From assembly GCA_907163345.1 (NCBI GenBank), contig CAJQUN010001266.1, positions 1-64,000 on the forward strand: a stretch of DNA of 64,000 nucleotides, given 5' to 3'. Origin of the DNA: Haberlea rhodopensis (Eukaryota; Streptophyta; Magnoliopsida; Lamiales; Gesneriaceae). Made by a program: the position numbers and the translations under genes. Below, piece by piece: positions 25,586 through 37,105 of this stretch. The stretch's first letter is position 1, and each line of letters begins with the position of its first letter. The notes under the pieces were generated by a model, which worked only from the letters and a program-made list of their open reading frames with translations, was not told where the DNA came from and ran no database searches.

Positions 25586-28480
25586 AAGTATACCTTTGAT
25601 ATCTTCAAATTCTATCACTAAATATATAGAAAGACACTATAAATATATTCACTTTGGTTTAATACAAGTTGCTGTTAAACCATTAGTTCATATGGGAGTT
25701 AATGCTCCAATATATCTCGCTCTTCGAGATAAAAGATTAAAAAAATATAAATCTTCATTATTGGCCATGATTCAAACAAATGTTTGTAATGGACCAATAT
25801 ACTTCAACTGTTCCCCCAACTTTTCAGTAGATCTTTCAGATCCACTAATTCAAGACTCATTAGTCTTAGACGTTCATCTTCAAGGAGATGAATTTCGAGA
25901 TTTATGTAAAAACTTTGCTATCATATATAGAGTTTATTTTAGAATAATGAATTCACAATTAAATCCAAAATTTAATCTTCAAACAACAATAAAAGACAAA
26001 ACTGTCTTATTACATGTTGAAGCAGACAATCCATCTGTTTTTGTTCCAAAACGTTTAAAGTGGGATGAAATCACAATCCCAAATGAATTTATTATTCAAA
26101 CTCCTCAAATACCTAGAAACTTAGTACGAAGAGACATATCTCAAATAATTGAAGAAACTGATGGTCGTGTTTTATTACGATTTAATTCATATAGAGAAAG
26201 ATCTCATTCACCTATAATTGATGACCCCGAACCAGAATCATCTAGAAAATCCGTTTCAAATTATTCTAGTTCTCGTTTTACAGACTCAAAAATCAATTTT
26301 AAATCACCTCTGCCAGAATTCCAACCATCTAGTTCAACAAATTATTCTCCTCCCAATTCCCCAACTTTATCTCAAATAAACATGATTTCATGTTTCAATT
26401 TTAAAATTAATCATCAATATTTGATTGATGATTACAATGATTTTGAGAATAACGACAAAAGACAATGGTTTGAACAATTAGAACCTCAATTCATAGAACA
26501 AATAAAAAAGGCTTGGATGATGGACATAATTAAGAAAAGATCAAATATTCCTTTACTTAATTGGTTTAACATGTATGCCTTTACTAAAGAAATAGAAAAT
26601 GTTTATTCTCTACAACAAATAAATGTTCAAACAGCCCTTTACAAAAAATGGACTTTAGACAATAATACTATTGTCACTTCTATTCATCCACCTCTTCAAA
26701 AAATAAAAGTAATCACTTCAGATGGTGAAATCATAGCTACTCCCTTCAAACGAGGTCGTGACGGAAAAGACCCTGTTACACAAGAAGATATTATAAAAAT
26801 ATATCAACAAAATAATTTTTCAAATCAAATTTTACATACGATGGCTACTCAGCTAAATCAAATGCAAAATTTGCAATTAGAAACTAAATCAGAAAATTTA
26901 AAATTTCCTCACGATATTTCTAAACCTCACTTTAACCCAAGAAGTATTCCTATGTCCCTTGAAAGTAAATTAAAATTACCAAATACCGATATACTTAATC
27001 GTATAAACGAAAAAGTTGCCAATATTCCCTCTACTAGTAATTCAAAAATTAATTGTGTTAAAATAACAAATGAAAGTTCTGACAGTGATACAGATAATCT
27101 CATAAATGAAATTAATGAAAATTTTAAAGGAGAAATCAATAAATTACGTTCATTTGGTCCAACTAGGAATTTTTATAAAAAACCAACACCTCCTGACATT
27201 CAATATGAAGAAAGAACTCAATTTCAAACTTCTAAATATGATGGACAATCTATACATCAATGGAATATAGATGGTAAATACGAATCTGAAATACTCAATA
27301 CATTACAAGAAATGGGTATGGCAAAAACTGCATACAAAATTCAAAATGCTACAGAAGAAACTGCTGTAGGTCTACTAATAACCGGATTTACAGGACAATT
27401 AAAAAATTGGTGGGATAACCAATTAACTTTAGAAGAAAAACAAGCTATTATACATCATAAGTCAGAATTTGAAACTGAAGATGGAATAATTCAACAAAAG
27501 GCTGATGCCTGTGATTATTTAATAATTACTATCGGCATGTATTTCGTTGGAAATCCAAAAGAACAACTAAGCTCTTCTCATATTGTTCTTTCAAACTTAA
27601 GATGTCCTACTCTATCTGATTATAGATGGTACAAAGACGTCTTTCTTACTTATGTTCTCAAAAGAACAGACTGTAATCAAGCTTTCTAGAAAGAAAGATT
27701 CATTGCAGGTCTTCCTAAATTATTCGGTGAGCGAATAACACAAAAACTCAAAACTGAAACTGATAGTGATCCTATCAATTTTAATTCAATAACTTTTGGA
27801 CAATTATTTTCTTTTATCAAAAAAGAAGCTTTAACGTTATGCTCTGAATTAAAAATACAATCAAAATATGGCAAAGATAAACATTAGTCTAGAAAAGAAT
27901 TAGGTAACTTTTGTGAAGTATTTGGTATGCAAAAAATTCTTGCTCCCTCAACATATTATAAAAATAAGGTTAACAAGCCCACTTCAGACAAAAGATATCG
28001 AAAATATTTTCGCAAACCTAAAAGAAGTTCAAAAGAACCAATGCCAGAAGAATCATTTAAGAAAAAGAAAAAATCTTACAAAAAACCATATAAAAAATTT
28101 AGTAACAATAATACTACAAAAATTCAATGTTGGAAATGTCATCGTTTTGGTCACAAGGCAGACACCTGTCCTGTGAAGACAAAAATAAATGAATTATTTC
28201 AAGATGATCCAGAACTTAGAGATAAAATATCAACATTATTAATAAATGAAGAAAAACCACATTCTCAAACTTCTGAAACAGAATCTAGTATTAATACTGA
28301 TTTCGAATATTTAAACCAAATTGCAAATAGCTCTAGTGACAGTGAAGACGAAAATCAAAATTCTAATTTCTGCTCTTTGTCAATAAATGTCATTACAAAA
28401 AATAAAGACCAACAAGAATTTTTATTCGAATTAATAAATAAAATTAATAATCCTGAGATCGAAAAGAATAGTTAGAAAAA
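25582..28480 (+). pseudogene. Pararetrovirus ORF1: movement protein (5'-truncated) and coat protein (copy B2)
   Basis: Longest open viral stretch in the window: about 700 codons (25596-27689) covering the movement protein from about residue 75, the linker rich in Ser/Pro, and most of the coat protein. It ends at TAG 27687-27689, where the family has Trp (next codons KERFIAGLPKLF). A second TAG is at 27885-27887. The frame then resumes through the basic block and zinc knuckle (CWKCHRFGHKADTC, about 28129-28170). A base lost near 28455 shifts it again. It has neither its own start nor a promoter directly upstream. Confidence 0.92.
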
Positions 28481-29300
28481 TTTAAAACTTTACTCCTTAC
28501 CGAAGAAGAGCCAACCAATCAAATAAATGAACCTTTTAGTATTTCGAAATTATTTGATAAAAGCCCTTCTTCTACTATAAAGAAAATCAATTCTACCGAT
28601 CTTCAATACGAAATTAATCAATTTAAAAAACAATTCTCAAATATTTATTGTAAATTACAAAGTCTTGATGCAAAAGATTTAGAATTAGATACTAAACTAT
28701 CTATTCATGAACAAGAACATTCCTTTGATACCAAAGATTCAGATCAAGGACAAATTCATGTCTCTCAAAATATGCCTGATCAAGAACAATACGTTCAGAC
28801 AATAGAAAAAATTTCATTCCAAAAATGGTATTCTATGATTACTTTAATAATTAATGATTTTAAAATTAACACTATTTGCCTAATAGATAGTGGTGCTGAT
28901 CAACATTTTAAGCATTTAAATATCTTTATTCAAACTACTATGAAAAATGGATTAGCCGTTTCTGAATCTAAATTAAAACTATTTCAAACTAAAATTCGTT
29001 TCTTAGGACACGATATTTTCCAAGGCACTATCAAACCTATTTCAAGAGCCATAGAGTTTGCGTCAAAATTTCCAGATGAAATTAAAGATAAAACTCAACT
29101 TCAACGATTCCTCGGATGTCTTAATTATGTTTCAGATTTCTTTCCTAAATTACGTATTATTTGTAAACCTCTTTATCAAAGACTTCAAAAGAAACCTTGT
29201 GAATGGACATCTAGTTCAATTAATTAAAACTCAAGTTACATCCTTACCTTGCCTAGGACTTCCAAATCCCGATGCCTACCTTATAGTTGAAACGGATGCA
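28481..29300 (+). pseudogene. ORF1 fragment: protease fused to RT C-terminus by internal deletion
   Basis: Continues copy B2: acidic tail of the coat region, protease N-terminal part ending at the active site DSGADQ, then an immediate jump to RT downstream of its catalytic box (HFKHLNIFIQTTMKNG). GATCAA at 28898-28903 is shared by both parents, marking a microhomology deletion of about 1.1 kb compared with 34420-35520. The fusion stays in frame (open 28772-29227, 151 codons). It lacks most of the protease and the catalytic RT core. A smaller deletion at 29210 removes 14 bases. It ends at 29300 in the first RNase H motif. Confidence 0.9.
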
Positions 29301-29728
29301 ATATTCTCTGGATGATATTTTAATTAAGTTCACTCTCATTTTTCCACTACAATACTTGCTTGTAATCGCCTACTCTTATTCAAATTCAAAGTAAGTCAGT
29401 TTTATTTAACGTCCTTTCTGTTCTTATTTCATTGCATTATTTTGTTTTCATATCATGTTTATACAAAGTTTTATACAAAGTTTGTCGATCCTCCCCAAAA
29501 TGGTATCAGAGCCAGGTTACCCCCTAATCTAGAACTATCTTCAAATTGTAGAAACCATTCCTTAGTTTTACAATTACTATTTTAAGTTCATATTGTTCTG
29601 GTGTAACTGTTTATGTTGGTCAGCCTGTAAGTCCGTTGGTCAGCCGTGTAGGTGGTCCCGGTGGTGGTCCCGTACTCCGTCACACTATCACAGTAGAAAT
29701 TTTAAACATAAGATTTTAAAACTTTTCT
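29301..29728 (+). other. Viral leader with tRNA-iMet primer site, promoter missing
   Basis: The leader resumes at CTCTGGATGATATTTT, just downstream of where transcription should start, so no TATA box is attached. TGGTATCAGAGCCAGGTT lies at 29501-29518. The GC-rich doubled GTTGGTCAGCC and GGTGGTCCCG block follows, then the ORF1 ATG at 29729. Confidence 0.88.
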
Positions 29729-30703
29729 ATGGCTTCATCAATTAAAAGACTATTTTCTAGAAGTTCTTCAAGTTCAAATAGCATCATTCAATCAAAAGAA
29801 ATACATTTACCTATTAATTATTCAAACTGGACTATTCCAGAAGAACAAATAGAGACTCTTTATCACATAGGATCTTTTGATTTCAAAACTGCTTTTTCTA
29901 TTAAAACTCATGAAGAAACTATTTCTATACAACAAGAATTTCAAAGTATACCTTTGATATCTTTAAATTCTATCACTAAATATATAGAAAGACACTATAA
30001 ATATATTCACTTTGGTTTAATACAAGTTGCTGTTAAACCATTAGTTCATATGTGAGTTAATGCTCCAATATATCTCGCTCTTCGAGATAAAAGATTAAAA
30101 AAATATAAATCTTCATTATTGGCCATGATTCAAACAAATGTTTGTAATGGACCAATATACTTCAACTGTTCCCCCAACTTTTCAGTAGATCTTTCAGATC
30201 CACTAATTCAAGACTCATTAGTCTTAGACGTTCATCTTCAAGGAGATGAATTTCGAGATTTATGTAAAAACTTTGCTATCATATATAGAGTTTATTTTAG
30301 AATAATGAATTCACAATTAAATCCAAAATTTAATCTTCAAACAACAATAAAAGACGAAACTGTCTTATTACATGTTGAAGCAGACAATCCATCTGTTTTT
30401 GTTCCAAAACGTTTAAAGTGGGATGAAATAACAATCCCAAATGAATTTATTATTCAAACTCCTCAAATACCTAGAAACTTAGTACGAAGAGACATATCTC
30501 AAATAATTGAAGAAACTGATGGTCGTGTTTTATTACGATTTAATTCATATAGAGAAAGATCTCATTCACCTATAATTGATGACCCCGAACCAGAATCATC
30601 TAGAAAATCCGTTTCAAATTATTCTAGTTCTCGTTTTACAGACTCAAAAATCAATTTTAAATCACCTCTGCCAGAATTCCAACCATCTAGTTCAACAAAT
30701 TAT
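29729..30703 (+). pseudogene. Pararetrovirus ORF1 fragment: movement protein (copy B3)
   Basis: Starts MASSIKRLFSR. A GGA codon has become TGA at 30053-30055, exactly in the conserved HMGVNAPIYL block. The frame then continues through LVLDVHLQGDEF to the Ser/Pro linker and is cut at 30703 by an LTR. Aside from the one stop the movement-protein domain is whole. The coat protein is absent from this copy. Confidence 0.9.
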
Positions 30704-31504
30704 TGATACGACCCTCGAGATTCAATGACACACGAGGATAGTATTCAAACTCTTGTTTTGCCAAGGACTTAAAAATCAAGCAAAAGACGCGGAATTGACA
30801 AATAAAAACTATTTATTGACCCAATACAAAGAACAAAATGACTCAACTAACAAAATTAACCTCTACCCGTTGCTTATCCAAGCAAGAACCTCGGTATATG
30901 TTTCGAACCTCGACCCGTTGTCTACAATTGAGACAAGAACCTTGGTATGTAAAATCGCACCTCGACCCATCGCTTAACACGAAGCAAGAAACAAAGGTTT
31001 CAACATGCACCTTGACCCACTACTTAGAAAAGTAGGAACCTCGGTATCAACATGACGCACCTCGACCCACTACTTAGAAAAGTAGGAACCTCGGTATCAA
31101 ATGACGAACGCCACAAGGAATACTCCTTGATAAGTTCCAAGAATGGGATCACTTGGATCCATGAGAGAAAATTCTCCACAAGGCAAAGAGCCACTTTTTT
31201 TTGGATGAATGTTGTTGTATATCACCTAAAATTATTAAATACAAGTATTTATAGGACCCATTGACTTTCCATGACCTAATGGGCTCATAACAAGCTCAAT
31301 ACAACATTTTTGTTTGCCCATCTAGCAATAATTCGAAAATAACATGATAAAAACTAAAATAAAAGCCTACTAATATATAATTCAATCCAAACTAGCACAA
31401 TCACTAAATATGAATACAATGATGATCCAAAACATTATGTAGAATCCATGCTCTTGATTTTGGACTTGAATGTCTATTTGAAGCTCTTCATGATTCTCAC
31501 ATCA
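30704..31504 (-). mobile_element. Solo LTR of a Ty3/gypsy element (minus strand)
   Basis: On the minus strand it starts TGATGTGAGAATC (31504) and ends GGGTCGTATCA (30704), a TGAT/ATCA terminal pair. It shares blocks with the LTR at 57648-58403: GAGCCCATTAGGTCA, CCTTGTGGCGTTC, GATACCGAGGTTC and GGGTCGAGG. A TATA box reads CCTATAAATAC on the minus strand (31245-31255). Tandem subrepeats with ACCTCGACCCA and GGAACCTCGGTATCAA lie at about 30885-31100. No primer site or coding region adjoins it. Flanking 5-base sequences (ATTAT, CATCT) do not match, so there is no target duplication. The viral sequence on its two sides is not continuous. Confidence 0.82.
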
Positions 31505-32037
31505 CATCTGAACATTCACGTCTAGTTCAATTAATTAAAACTCAAGTTACATCCTTACCTTGCCTAGGACTTCCAAATCCCGATGCCTACCTTATAGTTG
31601 AAACGGATGCATCTGATTCAGGGTATGGGGGTATACTCAAACAAAAATTACATTCATCTGCATCTCTTACAACTGAACATATCATTCGTTTTCATTCAGG
31701 CATTTGGTTAGGATCTCAAAAGAATTATTCTACTGTCAAAAAAGAAATTTTATCCATAGTCTTATGCATTTCCAAATTTCAAGATGATTTATACAATGAA
31801 ACATTTCTGTTACGTATAGATTGCAAATCTGCAAAAGAAATTTTACAAAAAGATGTAAAAAATATAGTTTCAAAACAAATTTTTGCTAGATGGCAAGCTA
31901 TTTTATCAGTGTTTGATTTTGAGATTGAATACATTAAAGGATCATCCAATTCACTTCCAGATTTTCTTACTCGAGAGTTTTTACAAGGAAAAAATATTAT
32001 TACAGATGAACCAGTCCAAAGTTCAAACATCCGATGA
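31505..32037 (+). pseudogene. Pararetrovirus ORF1 C-terminus: RNase H
   Basis: Open from the LTR junction to TGA 32035-32037. Contains the RNase H residues expected in order: ETDASDSGYGG (first Asp), KKEILSIVLC (Glu), LLRIDCKSAK (Asp), then the end motif NSLPDFLTREF. RNase H would remove the RNA template during reverse transcription. The domain looks complete but has no RT upstream. Its last 32 bases overlap the start of ORF2. Confidence 0.88.
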
Positions 32038-33244
32038 TTATGCAGCTCAAAAACCCACTCAAAATTGATTTACAGTTCTTGCAGATTTTCCTCCCCTTTC
32101 CTATACTCAAGAAGTGCAAACACCCCTAGCACCTACCACACCTGAAAAACCTTTACCTACTCAATCATCTTCCCAATCATCTCCCTATTTTACAAAACCT
32201 TATGTTGAACACCTTACTCTAATCAGATTTTCAACAGTCCCTGATTTTAATACACTTAAAAGTATTATTCAACGTTATTATCCTCAAGGTTGTCATTGGT
32301 ACCCTGAAGACTCCAGAAAAACTCAACAATTTTATGAATTTATTCTTGTTGATTCAAAATCAATAGAATTAGTTCACAATACGGACAATAAAAATCCTTC
32401 CCGAATTGCTTTCTCAAAATGTATAATTAAAAAGATTTTTAAACAAGAAGAATGGACTTTTCCATTCTCCCAAAAGAATTGTTCAAAAGATTTTAATCCT
32501 AAAGGTTATAATTATCCTGATTACAAAATGGCATGGTTTAATACGTTTTTTAAACGACCATTTGATCATTCTTGGTTTTTTACATTTTATTCAAACTTCT
32601 TTAAAGAATTCCCCATTTGGTTTTGCGACTGGTGGTTCAAATTTGGTCCTTCAACCGAAATTCTACCTCCAGATGTAAAACTTGCCCTTCAAAGTTTTGT
32701 TTCAAAAGCTCCAGGTACAGACTTTGAAAAACAAATTCTTTATTTCGCTGAATTCAAAGTACCATGGATTTTCTGTTGGAATTTCCAATTTCAACAATTT
32801 TATTCAAAACCTTACCCTATTTCTATTGTAAGAGAATTCAAAATTAAATGGTGGCAAAATTATTCAACTCATTATTGCAATCAAGAAGTGGTTCTTAGAT
32901 TTCTTCAAACGGGTGAAAAAATTAAATGGTCACCAATTAATCAATCTGAAGTATCTACGAAACCAACTCATCCTTTGCATGCACGAACTCAAGCAAAAAA
33001 TGAATTCATGATTCAAAATTCACGAAAAACAAAAATTGAAAAAGATAAACAACCTATGACCGAGTACTCAGAACAACAAATCAAACTACTTCACATGATG
33101 GAAGATTGTCCAGAATTAGCAGCTAATTATGTTAATTATCTAAAACAAGTGAAATCGTCCTCTTCAAAAGCTGACTCAGATGAATCAACTTCCAATTTCG
33201 ACCCATTCAAAGATCAATTTGCTCAAGATCCATTTGATTTATGA
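32006..33244 (+). pseudogene. Viral ORF2, nearly complete, unknown function
   Basis: ATG 32006 lies inside the RNase H end, in a different frame. The frame has about 412 codons to TGA 33242-33244, with one nonsense codon (TGA 32066-32068) where another copy at 38120 has AGA. The open part from 32114 is 376 codons. Features: Pro/Ser/Thr-rich N-terminus, a strongly aromatic core with NTFFKRPFDHSWFF and FPIWFCDWWFKFGPS, then VPWIFCWNFQFQQF and FKIKWWQNYS, and an acidic Ser-rich C-terminus. No known catalytic motif is seen. Its size and place fit the second ORF I recall for florendoviruses, whose function is unknown. Confidence 0.85.
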
Positions 33245-33571
33245 TACAGCTATGACAAAGCAAACCATGTCCATGAAAAAGCAAAAGTACAGCAATTTAT
33301 ATTCAGTGATTCAAAAAAGAGAACTAGTTTGGCACTAAAACTGGAAGAACAAAATTCATGTGGAGAGCCGGTGGACTCATCACAGCAAGCCGATGGCTTT
33401 ACTGCAAAGATCCAGACAAAAAAGACAGGAAGATTTGACGTAAAGCTACCATTACTCAAAAGGAAGATTAAAGCAACGGTTATAATTCAAGATGCTTTCC
33501 CACTCAAATCAAAAGACTACAGTAAAGATTCCAAAGTACTGTCGGCCATTCTCAAAAGTAGATGCTAATGT
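33245..33571 (+). pseudogene. In-frame open extension after ORF2 stop
   Basis: After the ORF2 TGA the same frame stays open for about 107 codons to TAA near 33569-33571, ending SAILKSRC. It reads as a basic, Lys-rich protein stretch (SLALKLEEQNSCGEPVD, KLPLLKRKIKATVIIQDAF). The same sequence recurs at 22820-23140 and 45047-45369. Both of those have one T fewer in CTAGTTGGC, which breaks the frame. It could be a former ORF2 C-terminus cut by a stop, or non-coding promoter-proximal DNA. The TGACG element lies inside it. Confidence 0.4.
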
Positions 33572-33623
33572 AATGCAAATATAATGTAAATTCAAATGTA
33601 ATTTCAATTTGTATCTATAAATA
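33436..33623 (+). promoter_or_regulatory. Viral intergenic promoter (copy 2)
   Basis: TGACGTAAAG starts at 33436 and TATAAATA is at 33616-33623, with the same spacing as copy 1. Transcripts starting near 33650 would run into a leader cut at 33859 and then into antisense coat/protease sequence, so this copy cannot make a normal pregenomic RNA. Confidence 0.68.
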
Positions 33624-33859
33624 GATGTGTAAATTTCATTATAATCATCGCAGAATTCTCTGGATGATATTTTAATTAAGTTCACTCTCATTTTTCCACT
33701 ACAATACTTGCTTGTAATCGCCTACTCTTATTCAAATTCAAAGTAAGTCAGTTTTATTTAACGTCCTTTCTGTTCTTATTTCATTGCATTATTTTATTTT
33801 CATATCATGTTTATTCATATCATGTTTATACAAAGTTTGTCGATCCTCCCCAAAATGGT
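33624..33859 (+). other. Viral leader truncated inside the primer site
   Basis: Follows the TATA box through CTCTGGATGATATTTT and TTTGTCGATCCTCCCC to AAAATGGT. Only the first four bases (TGGT, 33856-33859) of the tRNA-iMet primer site remain before the sequence switches to minus-strand coat/protease DNA. Confidence 0.85.
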
Positions 33860-34419
33860 TAATAGTGTTAATTTTAAAATCATTAATTATTAAAGTAATC
33901 ATAGAATACCATTTTTGGAATGAAATTTTTTCTATTGTCTGAACGTATTGTTCTTGATCAGGCATATTTTGAGAGACATGAATTTGTCCTTGATCTGAAT
34001 CTTTGGTATCAAAGGAATGTTCTTGTTCAAGAATAGATAGTTTAGTATCTAATTCTAAATCTTTTGCATCAAGACTTTGTAATTTACAATAAATATTTGA
34101 GATTTATTTTTTTAATTGATTAATTTCGTATTGAAGATCGGTAGAATTGATTTTCTTTATAGTAGAAGAAGGGCTTTTATCAAATAATTTCGAAATACTA
34201 AAAGGTTCATTTATTTGATTGGTTGGCTCTTCTTCGGTAAGGAGTAAAGTTTTAAATTTTTCTAAATATTCTTTTCGATCTTCAGGATTATTAATTTTAT
34301 TTATTAATTCGAATAAAAATTCATGTTGGTCTTTATTTTTTGTAATGACATTTATTGACAAAGAGCAGAAATTAGAATTTTGATTTTCGTCTTCACCGTC
34401 ACTAGAGCTATTTGCAATT
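33860..34419 (-). pseudogene. Pararetrovirus ORF1 fragment: coat C-terminus to protease N-terminus
   Basis: Minus-strand reading from 34419: the acidic tail after the zinc knuckle (SINVITKNKDQHEFLFEL), the EEEPTNQINEPFSISKLFDKS linker, a stop near 34104, then the helical region with KLQSLDAKDLELDTKLS and the protease start (FQKWYSMITLIINDFKI). It is cut just before the DSGAD active site. The plus-strand piece that follows at 34420 begins at that very motif, so the two pieces abut head to head at nearly the same genome position. Confidence 0.88.
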
Positions 34420-36328
34420 TAGATAGTGGTGCTGATCAAAATTGTATAAATGAAGGACTTATTCCTACTAAATATTATGAAAAAACAAAAGAAAGACTTG
34501 TTGCAGCCAATTCAACGCCTTTAAATATCAAATATAAATTATCAAAAGCCTATATCTGCAATCAAGGATATTGTTTCAAAACCCCATTTATTTTAGTAAA
34601 AAACTTAAATCAAGAAATAATATTAGGAACTCCTTTCTTAACTTCAATTTACCCTTTTCAAGTTAATCATAAAGGTATTACTACTAATATTATGGGAAAT
34701 AAAATAAGTTTTCATTTTTCTACTCCTACAAAAGTAAAAGAAATATATTTACTTCAAGAATCATCAATTTTTAAACAACTTAATCTAATCAAAACCAAAA
34801 AATCACAAATAAATCTTTTAAAAGAAGAAATATCATATTTAAAAATTGAAGAACAAATACAACTTCCCACAATTCAAGCAAAAATCAAATCCATAGAAAC
34901 TAACATTAAAATAAAAATATGTTCTGAATTTCCTATTGCTTTTTGGGACAGGAAACAACATATCATAGAATTACCCTATGAAAAAGAATTCAATGAAAAA
35001 GATATCCCAACAAAAGCAAGACCGATTCAAATGAATAAAGAATTACTTGAAACCTGTAAACAAGAAATTCAAAATTTACTTACTAAAAATTTAATAAGGC
35101 CCAGTAAATCTCCTTGGAGTTGTGCAGCCTTTTATGTTAACAATAATGCTGAAAAGGAATGTGGAGTTCCTAGATTAGTAATTATTTATAAACCTTTAAA
35201 CAAAGTACTACAATGGATTCGATATCCAATTCCAAATAAAAGAGATTTAATAAACATATTATATAAAGCAACTATCTTTTCAAAATTTGATATGAAATCT
35301 GGATTTTGGCAAATTCAAATAAATGAAAAGGATAAATATAAAACAGCATTTACCGTACCTTTTGGACATTACGAATGGAATGTAATGCCTTTTGGTCTCA
35401 AGAATGCTCCTTCTGAATTTCAAAATATAATGAATAATATTTTCAATTCCTTTGATTTTATCATTGTTTATATTGATGATGTTTTAATATTTTCAGAATC
35501 AATAGATCAACATTTTAAGCATTTAAATATCTTTATTCAAACTACTATGAAAAATGGATTAGCCGTTTCTGAATCTAAATTAAAACTATTTCAAACTAAA
35601 ATTCGTTTCTTAGGACACGATATTTTCCAATGCACTATCAAACCTATTTCAAGAGCCATAGAGTCTACGTCAAAATTTCCAGATGAAATTAAAGATAAAA
35701 CTCAACTTCAACGATTCCTCGGATGTCTTAATTATGTTTACGTATTATTTGTAAACCTCTTTATCAAAGACTTCAAAAGAAACCTTGTGAATGGACATCT
35801 GAACATTCACGTCTAGTTCAATTAATTAAAACTCAAGTTACATCCTTACCTTGCCTAGGACTTCCAAATCCCGATGCCTACCTTATAGTTGAAACGGATG
35901 CATCTGATTCAGGGTATGGGGGTATACTCAAACAAAAATTACATTCATCTGCATCTCTTACAACTGAACATATCATTCGTTTTCATTCAGGCATTTGGTT
36001 AGGATCTCAAAAGAATTATTCTACTGTCAAAAAAGAAATTTTATCCATAGTCTTATGCATTTCCAAATTTCAAGATGATTTATACAATAAAACATTTCTG
36101 TTACGTATAGATTGCAAATCTGCAAAAGAAATTTTACAAAAAGATGTAAAAAATATAGTTTCAAAACAAATTTTTGCTAGATGGCAAGCTATTTTATCAG
36201 TGTTTGATTTTGAGATTGAATACATTAAAGGATCATCCAATTCACTTCCAGATTTTCTTACTCGAGAGTTTTTACAAGGAAAAAATATTATTACAGATGA
36301 ACCAGTCCAAAGTTCAAACATCCGATGA
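34420..36328 (+). pseudogene. Pararetrovirus ORF1 fragment: protease, RT, RNase H
   Basis: Most complete polymerase copy. The open frame 34380-35816 starts in antisense junction sequence; genuine coding begins at about 34421. Order: protease active site DSGADQNC, LGTPFLTS flap region, RT fingers (SPWSCAAF), FDMKSGFWQIQ, the catalytic box as YIDD (about 35467-35478; YMDD in the copy at 21700), and RFLGHDIF. A 19-base deletion near 35740 shifts the frame before RNase H. The RNase H then follows in another frame with ETDASDSGYGG, KKEILSI and LLRIDCKSAK, ending TGA 36326-36328. It has no movement or coat domain. Confidence 0.92.
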
Positions 36329-36344
36329 TTTGCAGCTCAAAACC
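36297..36344 (+). pseudogene. Start of viral ORF2, interrupted by a solo LTR
   Basis: ATG 36297 opens ORF2 within the RNase H end, as at 32006. One base is lost (GATTTGC against GATTATGC), and the LTR at 36345 splits the gene. The rest resumes at 38106. Confidence 0.8.
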
Positions 36345-36885
36345 TGTGGGGTCCTCCTTACTTAATTCATTATGTATCATGTGAACATACATATGTGAGT
36401 CTGAATTAAGTAATAACATACACTGATTAAGAGTATCTTACTAGTTAAGTTGTTACAGATGTATCAAACCACTAGTACAAAAACCAACTAACTTTTTTCT
36501 ACATATACATTACATGTAAAATTAACAACCTAAGGCAGTACAACTCCTATGCAGTGGTTCACCTCGCAGCGGAATAAGACTCACGATTCCCACGTCTATG
36601 AAATCCTACAGAAACATTCACAAAACGTGAGTATAGATAAACAACTATCTCAGTGCGATATCAAAACACGATATCAATAACAATGATAAAGCACAATAAA
36701 TCATCTAATGTGAATGTTCTGTATCATACATCCACAAATGCACCATGTCATGACATGTCTCAACAAGTACCCTATTATCACGAGACGAAAATGATATGCC
36801 TATTCAGCTCAATATGTCAGTGGAACCACCTCACATCTTCATATTAGCAGCACATATCATAGTACCGTCCTCAAATAATAATAAC

Positions 36886-37105
36886 CAGAGCATATACCCA
36901 AAAACCGGCGTATATCTCTATATAGCATAACCGATCATATACCCAAACCAGGCGTATATCTCTCTGTCACATAACCGAGCATATACCCAAACCAGGCGTA
37001 TATCTCTATGTAACATAACCAAGCATATACCCAATACCAGGCGTATATCTCAAATACATAACCGAGCATATATCCAAACCAGGCGTATATCTCACATACA
37101 TATGA
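36886..37105. repeat. ~45-bp tandem repeat inside the solo LTR
   Basis: Five imperfect copies of a unit with GAGCATATACCCAAACCAGG and CGTATATCTC, separated by short variable stretches ending CATAACC. The repeat gives the minus-strand open frame at 36935-37126, which is not a gene. Confidence 0.88.

Noticed and set aside
30753..31264. Host gene frames between viral pieces
   Set aside because: These frames lie inside the minus-strand solo LTR, are short, contain its subrepeats and share blocks with the LTR at 57648.
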